Shown here: one piece after another, positions 1 through 7,044 of the stretch
Layout of the letters: each line of letters starts with the position of its first letter
Position numbering within the stretch: position 1 is the stretch's first letter
Assembly (NCBI GenBank): GCA_937881145.1
Contig: CALGFL010000214.1
Location: 1 to 7,793 of the forward strand
Direction: 5' to 3'
Source of the DNA: an uncultured Bordetella sp.
Lineage (GTDB): Bacteria > Pseudomonadota > Gammaproteobacteria > Burkholderiales > Burkholderiaceae_B
Length of the DNA stretch: 7,793 nucleotides
Made by a program: the position numbers and the translations under genes
The notes under the pieces: generated by a model
Database searches by the model: none
What the model saw: the letters and a program-made list of their open reading frames with translations, nothing else
What the model was told of the DNA's origin: nothing

Positions 1-555
1 ACGCTGTTTCGCGCCTGGTTCACGCTCATCGTCGATCAGCAGATACGGCGCGGGCCGACGCCGCGCTGGACGCAGCGCGATTGCGCGGGACTGGTGCGTT
101 TCGCCGCGGACAATGCCTTGCGCAGGCATGGTGCCGACTGGCTCCATGCCAACGGCTTGAACGGCGTGGCCGACGCCGGTCGCCTGCCGCCGGAAATCGG
201 GCTCGACGCGCGGCAGCGCTCGCTGGCCCAGCGCTGGATGCGCGCCGACGGCACGCGCGGCCCCTACGCTTCGGCCATCGCCCTGATCCAGGACAACAGC
301 CGCTTCGTTTCGCGCGACATCAACCAGGCTCTGCCCGTCGACCTGCTGTTCTACGACCAGGGCGACGACCAGCATTTGATGATCTGGCTCGACCGCTACA
401 TCGCCTATCACACCGGCACCACCACGCCGACCGACAACGGCCTGCGCGCCGTCTCGGTTGCCGAATTGATGCAATGGCAAGACTCCCGCTGGCGGCCGAT
501 CAACGGCAACCCCAATTTCATCGGTCTATTCCGTCTCGATTTCCTAGCGCCATGA
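1..555 (+). CDS. yfaT: YfaT, DUF1175 family secreted protein, NlpC/P60-like (5' end missing)
   Basis: The reading frame is open from the left edge to TGA at 553-555, leaving 184 residues; the N-terminus and any signal peptide are outside the window. The stretch [16 protein letters not shown] near the start is typical of the YfaT/DUF1175 family. The sequence also fits an NlpC/P60 papain-like cysteine peptidase. Cys28 (window numbering, codon 82-84) lies in DCAGLVRFA, like the DCSGLV nucleophile motif. PVDLLFYDQ resembles the GDLVFF strand. His125 (codon 373-375) in QHLMIWL is followed exactly 12 residues later by His137 (codon 409-411), the same His-His spacing I recall for the C68/H119/H131 triad of MepS (Spr). 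Relative to MepS there are about 46 extra residues between Cys and the first His. A periplasmic peptidoglycan-peptide hydrolase is therefore plausible but unproven; a non-catalytic role remains possible. It is translationally coupled to yfaS, whose start overlaps its stop. Confidence 0.92.
   Translation, partial: TLFRAWFTLIVDQQIRRGPTPRWTQRDCAGLVRFAADNALRRHGADWLHANGLNGVADAGRLPPEIGLDARQRSLAQRWMRADGTRGPYASAIALIQDNSRFVSRDINQALPVDLLFYDQGDDQHLMIWLDRYIAYHTGTTTPTDNGLRAVSVAELMQWQDSRWRPINGNPNFIGLFRLDFLAP
552..555 (+). promoter_or_regulatory. ATGA stop/start overlap coupling yfaT to yfaS
   Basis: The yfaS start ATG (552-554) overlaps the yfaT stop TGA (553-555). The 25 bases upstream contain no GGAGG-like Shine-Dalgarno sequence, so yfaS translation probably depends on ribosomes terminating at yfaT. 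Three in-frame ATG codons follow in series (552, 555, 558), so initiation at 555 or 558 is also possible. Either would shorten the signal peptide by only one or two residues. Confidence 0.75.
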
Positions 556-3500
556 TGATGAAAGCCATAAAAAAAATCGCCGCCCTGCGCACCCTGCGCA
601 TCGCGGCCTTGCTGCTCGCCTTCTGCGCCACGATCACACCGGCGCACGGCCAGGACGCCGCCTCGGACGGAGACGACCAGGACCAGGTGCCCAACCCGAC
701 GCTGTTCGAGCCCGATCCCAGCAACTTCGAAAGCACGGTTGTCGTCGGCCAGCCCTTTTTCCTGCTGACCGATTCGAGCTTCGGCAGCAATCAGATGGCT
801 CAAGTGCGCCTGGAGGCACCCGGCGAGTCGCGCGACATGCTGGCGGGCTACGGCGGCGCCGACATCGTCGTCTACAAGGTGCCGCATCCGCTGGCCTTCC
901 TCAAGACGCAGAAGAATCTGCACCGCATCGACATCAGGCCCGCCTACCGGGGCGAAGGGCTGTCCAATACTTTCGCCTATCTGTGGAGCCGCTGGATGAT
1001 GGGCGCGCGGCGCGCGTGGGAACGCGTGTTCTCGTACGAAACGCGCCGCCAGGTCACCAAGGCCAAGCCCGAATTCAAGATGCCCGAGGACGGCTACCCG
1101 CCGCCCCGCTACGAGCAGACCTCGCGCTTCGCGCCCTTGCCCGGCTACCCCGTCGTCGCGCGGTTCCGCTATCCCATCTGGGACGCCAAGACCATCCAGC
1201 CGCCCAAGGGCGTCAAGCTCGAAGGCAGCACCAGCTTCATCGGCCCGCAGGACGGCAAGGTGATGATTCCCGTGGGCAAGCTGGCGCCCGGCCTGTACCT
1301 GGTCGAGGCCGTCATCGGCGACCACAGCGCGCATACGCTGCTCTTCGTCTCGGACACCGTGGCGGTGATCAAGTCCGCCTCGAACAGCCTCCTGGCGTGG
1401 ACCGCGCGGCGCGACGATGGCAAGCCCGTGGCCGGCGCCCAGATCGACTGGACCGACGGCATGGGCGTGCTCCAGAGCGGCAAGACCGGCGACGACGGTG
1501 TGCTGGAGCTGACTCACGTCGCGCCCGAGCGCAGCTACGTGATCGGCAGCGACCCCGAGGGCGGCGTCTTCATCTCGGAAAATTTCTACTACGACAGCGA
1601 GATCTACAACACCAAGATCTACGCGGCCACCGACCGGCCGCTCTACCGGCCCGGGGACACGGTGCACGTCAAGTTCATCGGCCGCACCTTCCAGAACGCC
1701 ACGCAGTCCACGCCCGCCGCGCCGGCCACGATCAAGCTCGACGTGCTGGACCCGAACGGTTCGCCCATCGCTTCGCAATCGGTAGCCTTTACGTCCGCCA
1801 ACGGCGGCGACACCCGTTTCACGCTGCCTTCGGAAGCGACCGGCGGCGGCTACACCCTGCGCTTGAATTACCTGGGCGACACCTACGGCGCGGCTTTTCG
1901 CGTGGCCCGATACGTCAAGCCGCACTTCGACGTGAACCTCACGATGGACAAGCCGGACTATGCCACCGGACAGGCGCTCAAGGGCAGGATTTCGCTGCGC
2001 TATCCCGACGGCAAGCCGGTCAGGAACGGCAAGGTCTCCATCACCCTGCGCGCGCAGAAGGTCACCATGGTCGAAGGCGAGCTGCGCTACGCCGGGCTCT
2101 TTCCCGTCAAGCTCGACCAGCAGGAACTGCGCACTGACGATCAGGGCAATGTCGCGCTCGATCTGCCCGCGGCCAAGGAGCCCAGCCGCTATGCGCTGAC
2201 CGTGTTCGCGCAGGACGGTGCTTCGTACCGCGTGCGCGTGACGCGCGAAATCCTCATCGCCCGCGGCGCGACGTCCTATCGCCTGTCCGCGGACAAGTCC
2301 TTCTCGGCGCCGGATGAAAACGTGCCCTTCACGCTCACGGCCAATATCAACGGCGAGAATGCGTCGGGCAATCCGCCGGCCACCTGGGAATGGATACGCC
2401 TGGAGTCGCAGACCCAATCCAGTGGCGCCGTGCCCGCCGTGCAAAACGGCAAGACGGCCTTCGACGTGAAGTTCAGCGAGTCCGGCTCGTACATGCTGTC
2501 GGTCAAGGACAAGGCCGGCAACCTGCTGGCCGCGACCAGCCACTGGGTGTCGGGCGAAGGCTTGAAGACCCTGCCCGGCAGCGTCGAGATCGAGCTCGAC
2601 AAGCCGCGCTACCGCGTCGGCGACACCGCCGAGGCCTTGATCACCTTCCCCTACCCCGTCGACGACGCGCTGCTCACGCTGGAGCGCGACAAGGTCGAGG
2701 CGCGCTCGCTCTTGTCGAGCGGCGCCGACTGGCTCTCGCTCAAGCGCATCGCGCCCACGCAGTGGAAGGCGCGCATCAAGGTGGACGAGAAGTTCGCGCC
2801 CAATATGACCTTCTCCGTGCTTTATGTGCACGACGGCGTGTATGCCTTCCAGAACGCCGGCATCGTGGTCGAGAAGCCGGCCATCGCCATTGCGGTGAAA
2901 AGCGACAGGCCCGTCTACGCCCCAGGCGACATGGTCACGCTGGATTTGAGCGACACGTTCAAGGGCCGGCCCCTGCCCGCCCACCTGACCGTGAGCGTGG
3001 TGGACGAGATGGTGTATCTGCTGCAGCCCGAGATCGCGCCCGATCTGCCGCAGTTCTTCTATCACGTGCGCCGCAACAACGTGCGCACCACGGCCAGCCT
3101 GTCCTTCGTCAGTTACGACCTGGCGACCTCGGCCCTGCGCGGCGCGCCGGGCGGGCCGCAGCGGGGCCAGTACAACGAGCGCGGGGTGAAGGTGCTGGAG
3201 CGGCCGCGCCGCGACGACATCGACACAGCCGCCTGGCAGCCCGACCTGGTCACCGACGCCAACGGCCATGCGGTGATGACGTTCCGCATGCCCGACGCCC
3301 TGGCGCGCTGGCGCATCACCGTGCGCGCGGTGTCGGACGGCGGCGAGGTGGGGCAGCGCACCGCCTACATCCGCTCGGATAAGGCCTTGTACCTGAAATG
3401 GTCCGCCCCGGCGGACTTTCGCAGCGGCGACCGGCCCGCGGTCGATCTGATCGCCTTCAATCAGGGCAATGCCGACACACAGGCGCAATGGATCGCCAAG

Positions 3501-5330
3501 GGCGCCGGGCTGAACGTCGAGCGCACCGTCACGCTCAAGCCGGGCGCCAATTATCTGCGCCTGCCCCAAACCACGCTGCAGGCCGGCACGATCGACGCGG
3601 CGCTGGCCCTCGGCGGCAAGCAAGTCGATCGCCTGCAAACGCCGATCCGGCTTGCGCCCACGAACTGGCCGCAAGACCACCAGATGCAGGTGCCGCTGGA
3701 CGCGGCGTCGAACCCGCTGAGCTTTGCGCAGGGCGATGCGTACGACGTGCATCTGCGCTTTGTCGCCAGCGACGCCAGCCAGTTCGCGCGCGTGGCCGAC
3801 GACCTGATTGCCTACCCCTATGGCTGCACCGAGCAGACCTCCAGCCGCCTGATCCCGCTCGCATTGGCGCACGACACGCTGCTCAGGACCGATCCGGCCG
3901 CGTCGGCCTCGCCGGTAGTCCGCAGCATCGAAACACGGTTGCGCGACGAGCGGCAGCGGCTCGCGCTCCTGGCGGGTTTTAACGGGACCTTCGGCTGGTG
4001 GGGCGACGGCGGCGCCAAGGGCGATGCCTTCCTCACGGCCTATGCCTATTACGCCGACAAGCTGGCATCCGACAGCCTGGGCATCTCGCTGCCCGCCTCC
4101 AATTGGCAGCGCGCGCTGGACATCTATCGCGACGCGAGCGCGGGCGATCCCTTGCTGCAGCGGGTGCTGACCCTTTGGCTGCTGCAGCAGATGGACCTGC
4201 CCGTGGCCACGCAACTGACCGGCGTAGCCGAACAGCTCGCCCATGCCGAACACCCGGCGGGCCCGCCGTTTTCCGTCAAGGCAAGCGAGGCGGCCATCGC
4301 TCAGGCGGCCGATGTCTTCACCAACGGCGACAGCCTGATCTTCTCCGCACCGGATTCCGCGCTCGGCCGCGACGCCGCCGTCGTGCTTGCTGCCTTCACC
4401 GCACGCACGACCAACGCGGTCCTGCCGGCCGGCTTCAAGGAGCTGGCCGCGCGCGCCAGCGCCGAGCTTGCGGCCAGCAAACTGCCGCTGGCGCAGAGCC
4501 TGGCGCTGATGGCCGGCGGACCTGCCGCGGCGGGGCTCGATGCCGGCCGGATCCTGGCTCGCAGCGGCGCGGCGCAAGCCACCATCGACCGCTCGCTCAC
4601 CCTGCTGTGGTTGCGCAAGGCGATGAAGCCGCAGACCATGGCACCGCTGCCGCCGCCCACCTCGGCAGGCGGCACCTGGGCCATGGCGCTGTCGCCGTCG
4701 GGTGCGCACGACTGGCGCTGGCAAGGCAAGACCGCGCCGCGAACCATCGACCTGGGCAGTCCGCAGCCGAACGCCACGGCCTGGGTTTCTTATCGCAGCG
4801 CGACGCCCGCGGCCAGCAATCTGCCGGTCAAGATCGAGCGCGTCCTGTTCCGCCTCGATCCCATCGCTTCGAAGACCGACGCGGACAAGGACGCCACGCG
4901 CGGCACCTTCGCCGCGCATCCCGTGGCGCCGGGAGAGGCGCTGGACAGCAACGCGCTCTACGTCGACCAGGTGACGCTGACGCCGCAGGGCGACACCGCA
5001 CTGCATTACGGCCTGCTCGAAGTCCCGCTGCCCCCGGGCGGCTCGGTCGAGGCCACGACCTGGGGTGTCGGCATCGCCGGCCTGCCCGGCGCCGACAAGC
5101 CGGACCCGCAGCCCTTCCAACGTGCCGCAGCCTATGAAATGGGCGATCTGAGCTACCACCAGCCCGTGCCGCTGCTGGCCAAACCCGCGGTTCTACGCCA
5201 GCTCGTGCGCTTCGCGCTACCCGGCACTTTCCTGCTGCCGCCCGTGCGCTACTTGCGCATGTACCAGCCGCAGGACCAGGCCTACGAAGGCGGCCGCAGC
5301 GACCATCTTTCGACGCTGAAGATCCAGTAG
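552..5330 (+). CDS. yfaS: YfaS/MagD-type bacterial alpha-2-macroglobulin, thioester-containing
   Basis: This is a 1592-residue secreted macroglobulin of roughly 170 kDa. The ATG at 552 is chosen because it opens a good signal peptide: basic n-region, hydrophobic core about residues 15-27, likely cleavage AHG|QD at 33/34. The same frame stays open upstream only because it overlaps yfaT. Macroglobulin (MG) domains begin at repeated D-[KR]-P-x-Y-x-x-G-[DQ] motifs near residues 361 ([14 protein letters not shown]2 type), 466, 683 and 785. A low-order segment at about 835-893 occupies the bait-region position. The A2M domain starts near W895 and includes [14 protein letters not shown]. The thioester domain has [12 protein letters not shown] with C1092, followed by GWWGDGG and FLTAYAYY. 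The C-terminus (about 1465-1592) has the bacterial MG10-like end, including RYLRMYQPQ. Family role: trapping attacking proteases and covalently linking them through the thioester. C25 is not in a valid lipobox (LAFC), so unlike YfhM no lipid anchor is expected. In P. aeruginosa the homologue MagD sits in an inner-membrane complex with operon partners. Confidence 0.97.
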   Translation: MMMKAIKKIAALRTLRIAALLLAFCATITPAHGQDAASDGDDQDQVPNPTLFEPDPSNFESTVVVGQPFFLLTDSSFGSNQMAQVRLEAPGESRDMLAGYGGADIVVYKVPHPLAFLKTQKNLHRIDIRPAYRGEGLSNTFAYLWSRWMMGARRAWERVFSYETRRQVTKAKPEFKMPEDGYPPPRYEQTSRFAPLPGYPVVARFRYPIWDAKTIQPPKGVKLEGSTSFIGPQDGKVMIPVGKLAPGLYLVEAVIGDHSAHTLLFVSDTVAVIKSASNSLLAWTARRDDGKPVAGAQIDWTDGMGVLQSGKTGDDGVLELTHVAPERSYVIGSDPEGGVFISENFYYDSEIYNTKIYAATDRPLYRPGDTVHVKFIGRTFQNATQSTPAAPATIKLDVLDPNGSPIASQSVAFTSANGGDTRFTLPSEATGGGYTLRLNYLGDTYGAAFRVARYVKPHFDVNLTMDKPDYATGQALKGRISLRYPDGKPVRNGKVSITLRAQKVTMVEGELRYAGLFPVKLDQQELRTDDQGNVALDLPAAKEPSRYALTVFAQDGASYRVRVTREILIARGATSYRLSADKSFSAPDENVPFTLTANINGENASGNPPATWEWIRLESQTQSSGAVPAVQNGKTAFDVKFSESGSYMLSVKDKAGNLLAATSHWVSGEGLKTLPGSVEIELDKPRYRVGDTAEALITFPYPVDDALLTLERDKVEARSLLSSGADWLSLKRIAPTQWKARIKVDEKFAPNMTFSVLYVHDGVYAFQNAGIVVEKPAIAIAVKSDRPVYAPGDMVTLDLSDTFKGRPLPAHLTVSVVDEMVYLLQPEIAPDLPQFFYHVRRNNVRTTASLSFVSYDLATSALRGAPGGPQRGQYNERGVKVLERPRRDDIDTAAWQPDLVTDANGHAVMTFRMPDALARWRITVRAVSDGGEVGQRTAYIRSDKALYLKWSAPADFRSGDRPAVDLIAFNQGNADTQAQWIAKGAGLNVERTVTLKPGANYLRLPQTTLQAGTIDAALALGGKQVDRLQTPIRLAPTNWPQDHQMQVPLDAASNPLSFAQGDAYDVHLRFVASDASQFARVADDLIAYPYGCTEQTSSRLIPLALAHDTLLRTDPAASASPVVRSIETRLRDERQRLALLAGFNGTFGWWGDGGAKGDAFLTAYAYYADKLASDSLGISLPASNWQRALDIYRDASAGDPLLQRVLTLWLLQQMDLPVATQLTGVAEQLAHAEHPAGPPFSVKASEAAIAQAADVFTNGDSLIFSAPDSALGRDAAVVLAAFTARTTNAVLPAGFKELAARASAELAASKLPLAQSLALMAGGPAAAGLDAGRILARSGAAQATIDRSLTLLWLRKAMKPQTMAPLPPPTSAGGTWAMALSPSGAHDWRWQGKTAPRTIDLGSPQPNATAWVSYRSATPAASNLPVKIERVLFRLDPIASKTDADKDATRGTFAAHPVAPGEALDSNALYVDQVTLTPQGDTALHYGLLEVPLPPGGSVEATTWGVGIAGLPGADKPDPQPFQRAAAYEMGDLSYHQPVPLLAKPAVLRQLVRFALPGTFLLPPVRYLRMYQPQDQAYEGGRSDHLSTLKIQ
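3054..3230 (+). other. Putative bait region of YfaS
   Basis: This segment encodes residues about 835-893, between the MG domain that begins near D785 and the A2M domain at W895. It is rich in Arg, Gly, Ser, Thr and Pro with scattered Tyr, Phe and Leu (for example [25 protein letters not shown] and RPRRDD), offering cleavage sites to many protease classes. Bait regions are the family's least conserved part, so the assignment rests on position and composition. Its exact edges are uncertain. Confidence 0.6.
3825..3836 (+). other. CTEQ thioester motif of YfaS
   Basis: The codons read Cys1092-Thr-Glu-Gln within [12 protein letters not shown], matching the CxEQ motif that forms the internal Cys-Gln beta-thioester in complement C3, alpha-2-macroglobulin and ECAM/YfhM. 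The aromatic residues just before the Cys (Y1088, Y1090) are where the bacterial homologues carry tyrosines that shield the thioester. Confidence 0.9.
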
Positions 5331-5333
5331 AGC

Positions 5334-5337
5334 GAGA
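5334..5337 (+). promoter_or_regulatory. Weak ribosome binding site for yfaQ
   Basis: GAGA lies 6 bases before the yfaQ ATG, in the 13-base gap after the yfaS stop codon TAG (5328-5330). The match to the Shine-Dalgarno consensus is weak, so reinitiation by ribosomes leaving yfaS probably contributes. Confidence 0.4.
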
Positions 5338-5343
5338 CAGTCG

Positions 5344-7026
5344 ATGCGCAGATCATGGGCCGCGTGGGGAATGTCGATCGCCTTGGCGATGGCATGCGCC
5401 ACGCCCGCGGCCGGCGCAACCGCGCCCACGCGCTACGCCTGGATGAGCGACGGCAGCGCGCACCTGTGGACGGTCGACGCGCCGCAAGCCGAGCGCGGCA
5501 TGCCTCTGCCCGCCACGCTGCAAACGCCCCTGGGCAGCGTCTGGAAGCTTTTCGTCTACGCCTATCTGGTCGACCGCAATATCGCCGCGCCCGACTACGA
5601 CTGCGGCGGCGGCGACAAGGACGAGGTCTACTGCTGCACGGCGGGCGGCAGCGTCGACCGCGATCACGCCTTGATCCAGTCCTGCGGTTTGTACTTCGAT
5701 CCGGCGCGCTTGCGGCTCGACCCCGCGGGCTGGCGCAGCTATTGGCAGGCGCGCAAGGCGCCGGCCTGGCTGGCCGACCTGCGCGGCCTGAAACCCGAAC
5801 GCCGGGTATCGGTCGTCAGTCTGCTCCAGGCCTTGGAGCGCATACCCGCGCGCACGCGCGCGGCGACCGCGGACACGCTGGTTTCGGTCGTCACCAGCGG
5901 GCACGGCCAAGGCGCGGTGGCGTATTACGGCAGCCTGCTGCGCGTGAAGACCTGGACCATGCCGACCGCCTCGGGCGGCTACGAAGGCGGCGCAGCCGGC
6001 TGGCTGGCCGACGGCACGCCGGTATGGCTGGGCGGCCCCGGCGGCAGCCGCAACGTGCTCATCAACGCCGCACCGCGGCTGGCACCGCGAATCGCACGCG
6101 TGCGCGTGCCCGATGACGGCGCCTGCGTGGCGGTGAATTTCTTCACGCGCTATCCCATACGCAAGGTGCTGGGACCGGGGATCGACAGCAATGCCAAGGT
6201 CCTTTCGATGCAGCTGCGCGGCGACTACACCGTCGTCTTCGAAAACGGCAATCGCCTGGCGATAACAAGCCACGGCGAACTGCGCATGGACCCCGACGAA
6301 GAGAACCGGCCGCGGATCGTCGGGCGCTTGGGCATGAACGATTACGTGGCGCGCGTCGTGCAGCGCGAAGGCGACACCACCCAAACCGAAGCGGCCCGAG
6401 CGCTGGCCGTCGTGGCCCGCAGCTATCTGGTGCAGCAGGCGGGCCGCGAACGCGGCTGCTATCTCATCGACGACAGCAGCCGCACACAGCGCGTCCTGCC
6501 CCGCCCGCCCAGCGCCGCCGCGCGTGCGGCGGCCGATTTCACCGACGGCCTGGTGCTGGCCGGCGCGCCGGTGCAGTTCCATCGGGACCAGGCCGCGCCC
6601 AACCAGATGAGCTGGCTCGCCGCCAAAAAAACGGCGCAAAGCGGCGCCGCCTTCGACGCCATCCTCGCGGCCACCTGGCCCAAGGCCACGCTCACGTCGT
6701 TCATGAGCTCGCTGGCGGGCGATTGCCTGTCGGTGGCCGGCGCGGACAAATGGCTGCGCCGCGAAGCCCCCGTCTGGGCGCGGCAGCTCGCCGGCCAGGC
6801 GGGCTACGAAACCCCGCCCCTGCCCGCCGTCTGCGAGGCGACCACCGGCCGCCCCTATGCGGACGCGGGCCGCAATCGCGTCTATGTCTACCGCCTCGAT
6901 ACGGAAGAAGACCGCATCGCGCTCACGCACGAATACCTGCACCTGGCTTTCGAGCATCACCCGCGCGGCGCGGACGAAGCCTTCATCGAACGCACCGCGC
7001 GCTGGCTGATGCGCACCGAGAACTGA
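5344..7026 (+). CDS. yfaQ: YfaQ, DUF2300 secreted protein: PBP-like, SpoIID-like and HExxH segments
   Basis: This 560-residue protein starts at ATG 5344, with a signal peptide beginning MRRSW and probable cleavage AGA|TA at 25/26. It corresponds to E. coli YfaQ, which is annotated only as a DUF2300 protein. Three segments can be read. (1) Residues about 55-240 resemble a serine acyltransferase: S65-V-W-K68 (SxxK) in PLGSVWKLFVYA, S113-C-G115 in the SxN position, and K202-T-W204 in the KTG position, followed by GWLADGTPVWLGG. (2) Residues about 282-450 resemble SpoIID/LytB: GMNDYVARVVQREGD with E342 at the SpoIID catalytic Glu, ALAVVARSYL with R359, then DDSSRTQ, a TDGLVL segment and PVQFH. 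(3) The C-terminus has HEYLH (529-533) followed by DEAFIE (544-549), a zinc-peptidase-like arrangement. The mature protein has eight Cys, suggesting disulfides. Peptidoglycan binding or remodelling next to YfaS is the best inference. KTW instead of KTG could mean an altered or lost transpeptidase activity. Confidence 0.93.
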   Translation: MRRSWAAWGMSIALAMACATPAAGATAPTRYAWMSDGSAHLWTVDAPQAERGMPLPATLQTPLGSVWKLFVYAYLVDRNIAAPDYDCGGGDKDEVYCCTAGGSVDRDHALIQSCGLYFDPARLRLDPAGWRSYWQARKAPAWLADLRGLKPERRVSVVSLLQALERIPARTRAATADTLVSVVTSGHGQGAVAYYGSLLRVKTWTMPTASGGYEGGAAGWLADGTPVWLGGPGGSRNVLINAAPRLAPRIARVRVPDDGACVAVNFFTRYPIRKVLGPGIDSNAKVLSMQLRGDYTVVFENGNRLAITSHGELRMDPDEENRPRIVGRLGMNDYVARVVQREGDTTQTEAARALAVVARSYLVQQAGRERGCYLIDDSSRTQRVLPRPPSAAARAAADFTDGLVLAGAPVQFHRDQAAPNQMSWLAAKKTAQSGAAFDAILAATWPKATLTSFMSSLAGDCLSVAGADKWLRREAPVWARQLAGQAGYETPPLPAVCEATTGRPYADAGRNRVYVYRLDTEEDRIALTHEYLHLAFEHHPRGADEAFIERTARWLMRTEN

Positions 7027-7032
7027 ACCTTC

Positions 7033-7036
7033 GAGG
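7033..7036 (+). promoter_or_regulatory. Ribosome binding site for yfaP
   Basis: GAGG lies 8 bases before the ATG at 7045, within the 18-base gap after the yfaQ stop codon TGA (7024-7026). It is the best Shine-Dalgarno match at any of the visible gene starts here and supports the chosen yfaP start. Confidence 0.65.
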
Positions 7037-7044
7037 CCCAATCC

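Noticed and set aside
81..551. Upstream extension of yfaS to an earlier TTG start
   Set aside because: It would overlap most of yfaT out of frame, the extension is Arg-rich nonsense, and a proper signal peptide starts at 552.
520..560. Search for an RsmA/CsrA (GGA) site at the yfaS start, because MagD is Rsm-regulated in Pseudomonas
   Set aside because: No GGA is present near this start. Any such site would be in the operon leader, which is outside the window.
612..626. Possible lipobox LAFC in the YfaS signal peptide
   Set aside because: Phe at -1 does not fit a lipobox, and AHG|Q further on is a better signal peptidase I site.
983..2137. Plus-strand +1 frame open reading frames inside yfaS (also 2390-3382, 3398-3982, 3998-5137)
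   Set aside because: All are Arg/Ala/Gly-rich out-of-frame translations of the YfaS coding sequence with no independent domain.
408..5159. Very long open frame of 1583 codons on the minus strand opposite yfaS
   Set aside because: Its composition (Arg-, Gly- and His-rich, no recognisable domain) is what a high-GC gene gives on its complement. It lies antisense to an unambiguous macroglobulin gene.
6619..6660. GC-rich stretch with a run of A (6625-6631) that looks slightly terminator-like
   Set aside because: It is inside yfaQ coding sequence (Ala-Ala-Lys-Lys codons), the arms do not pair well, and the A run is between them rather than a downstream T run.
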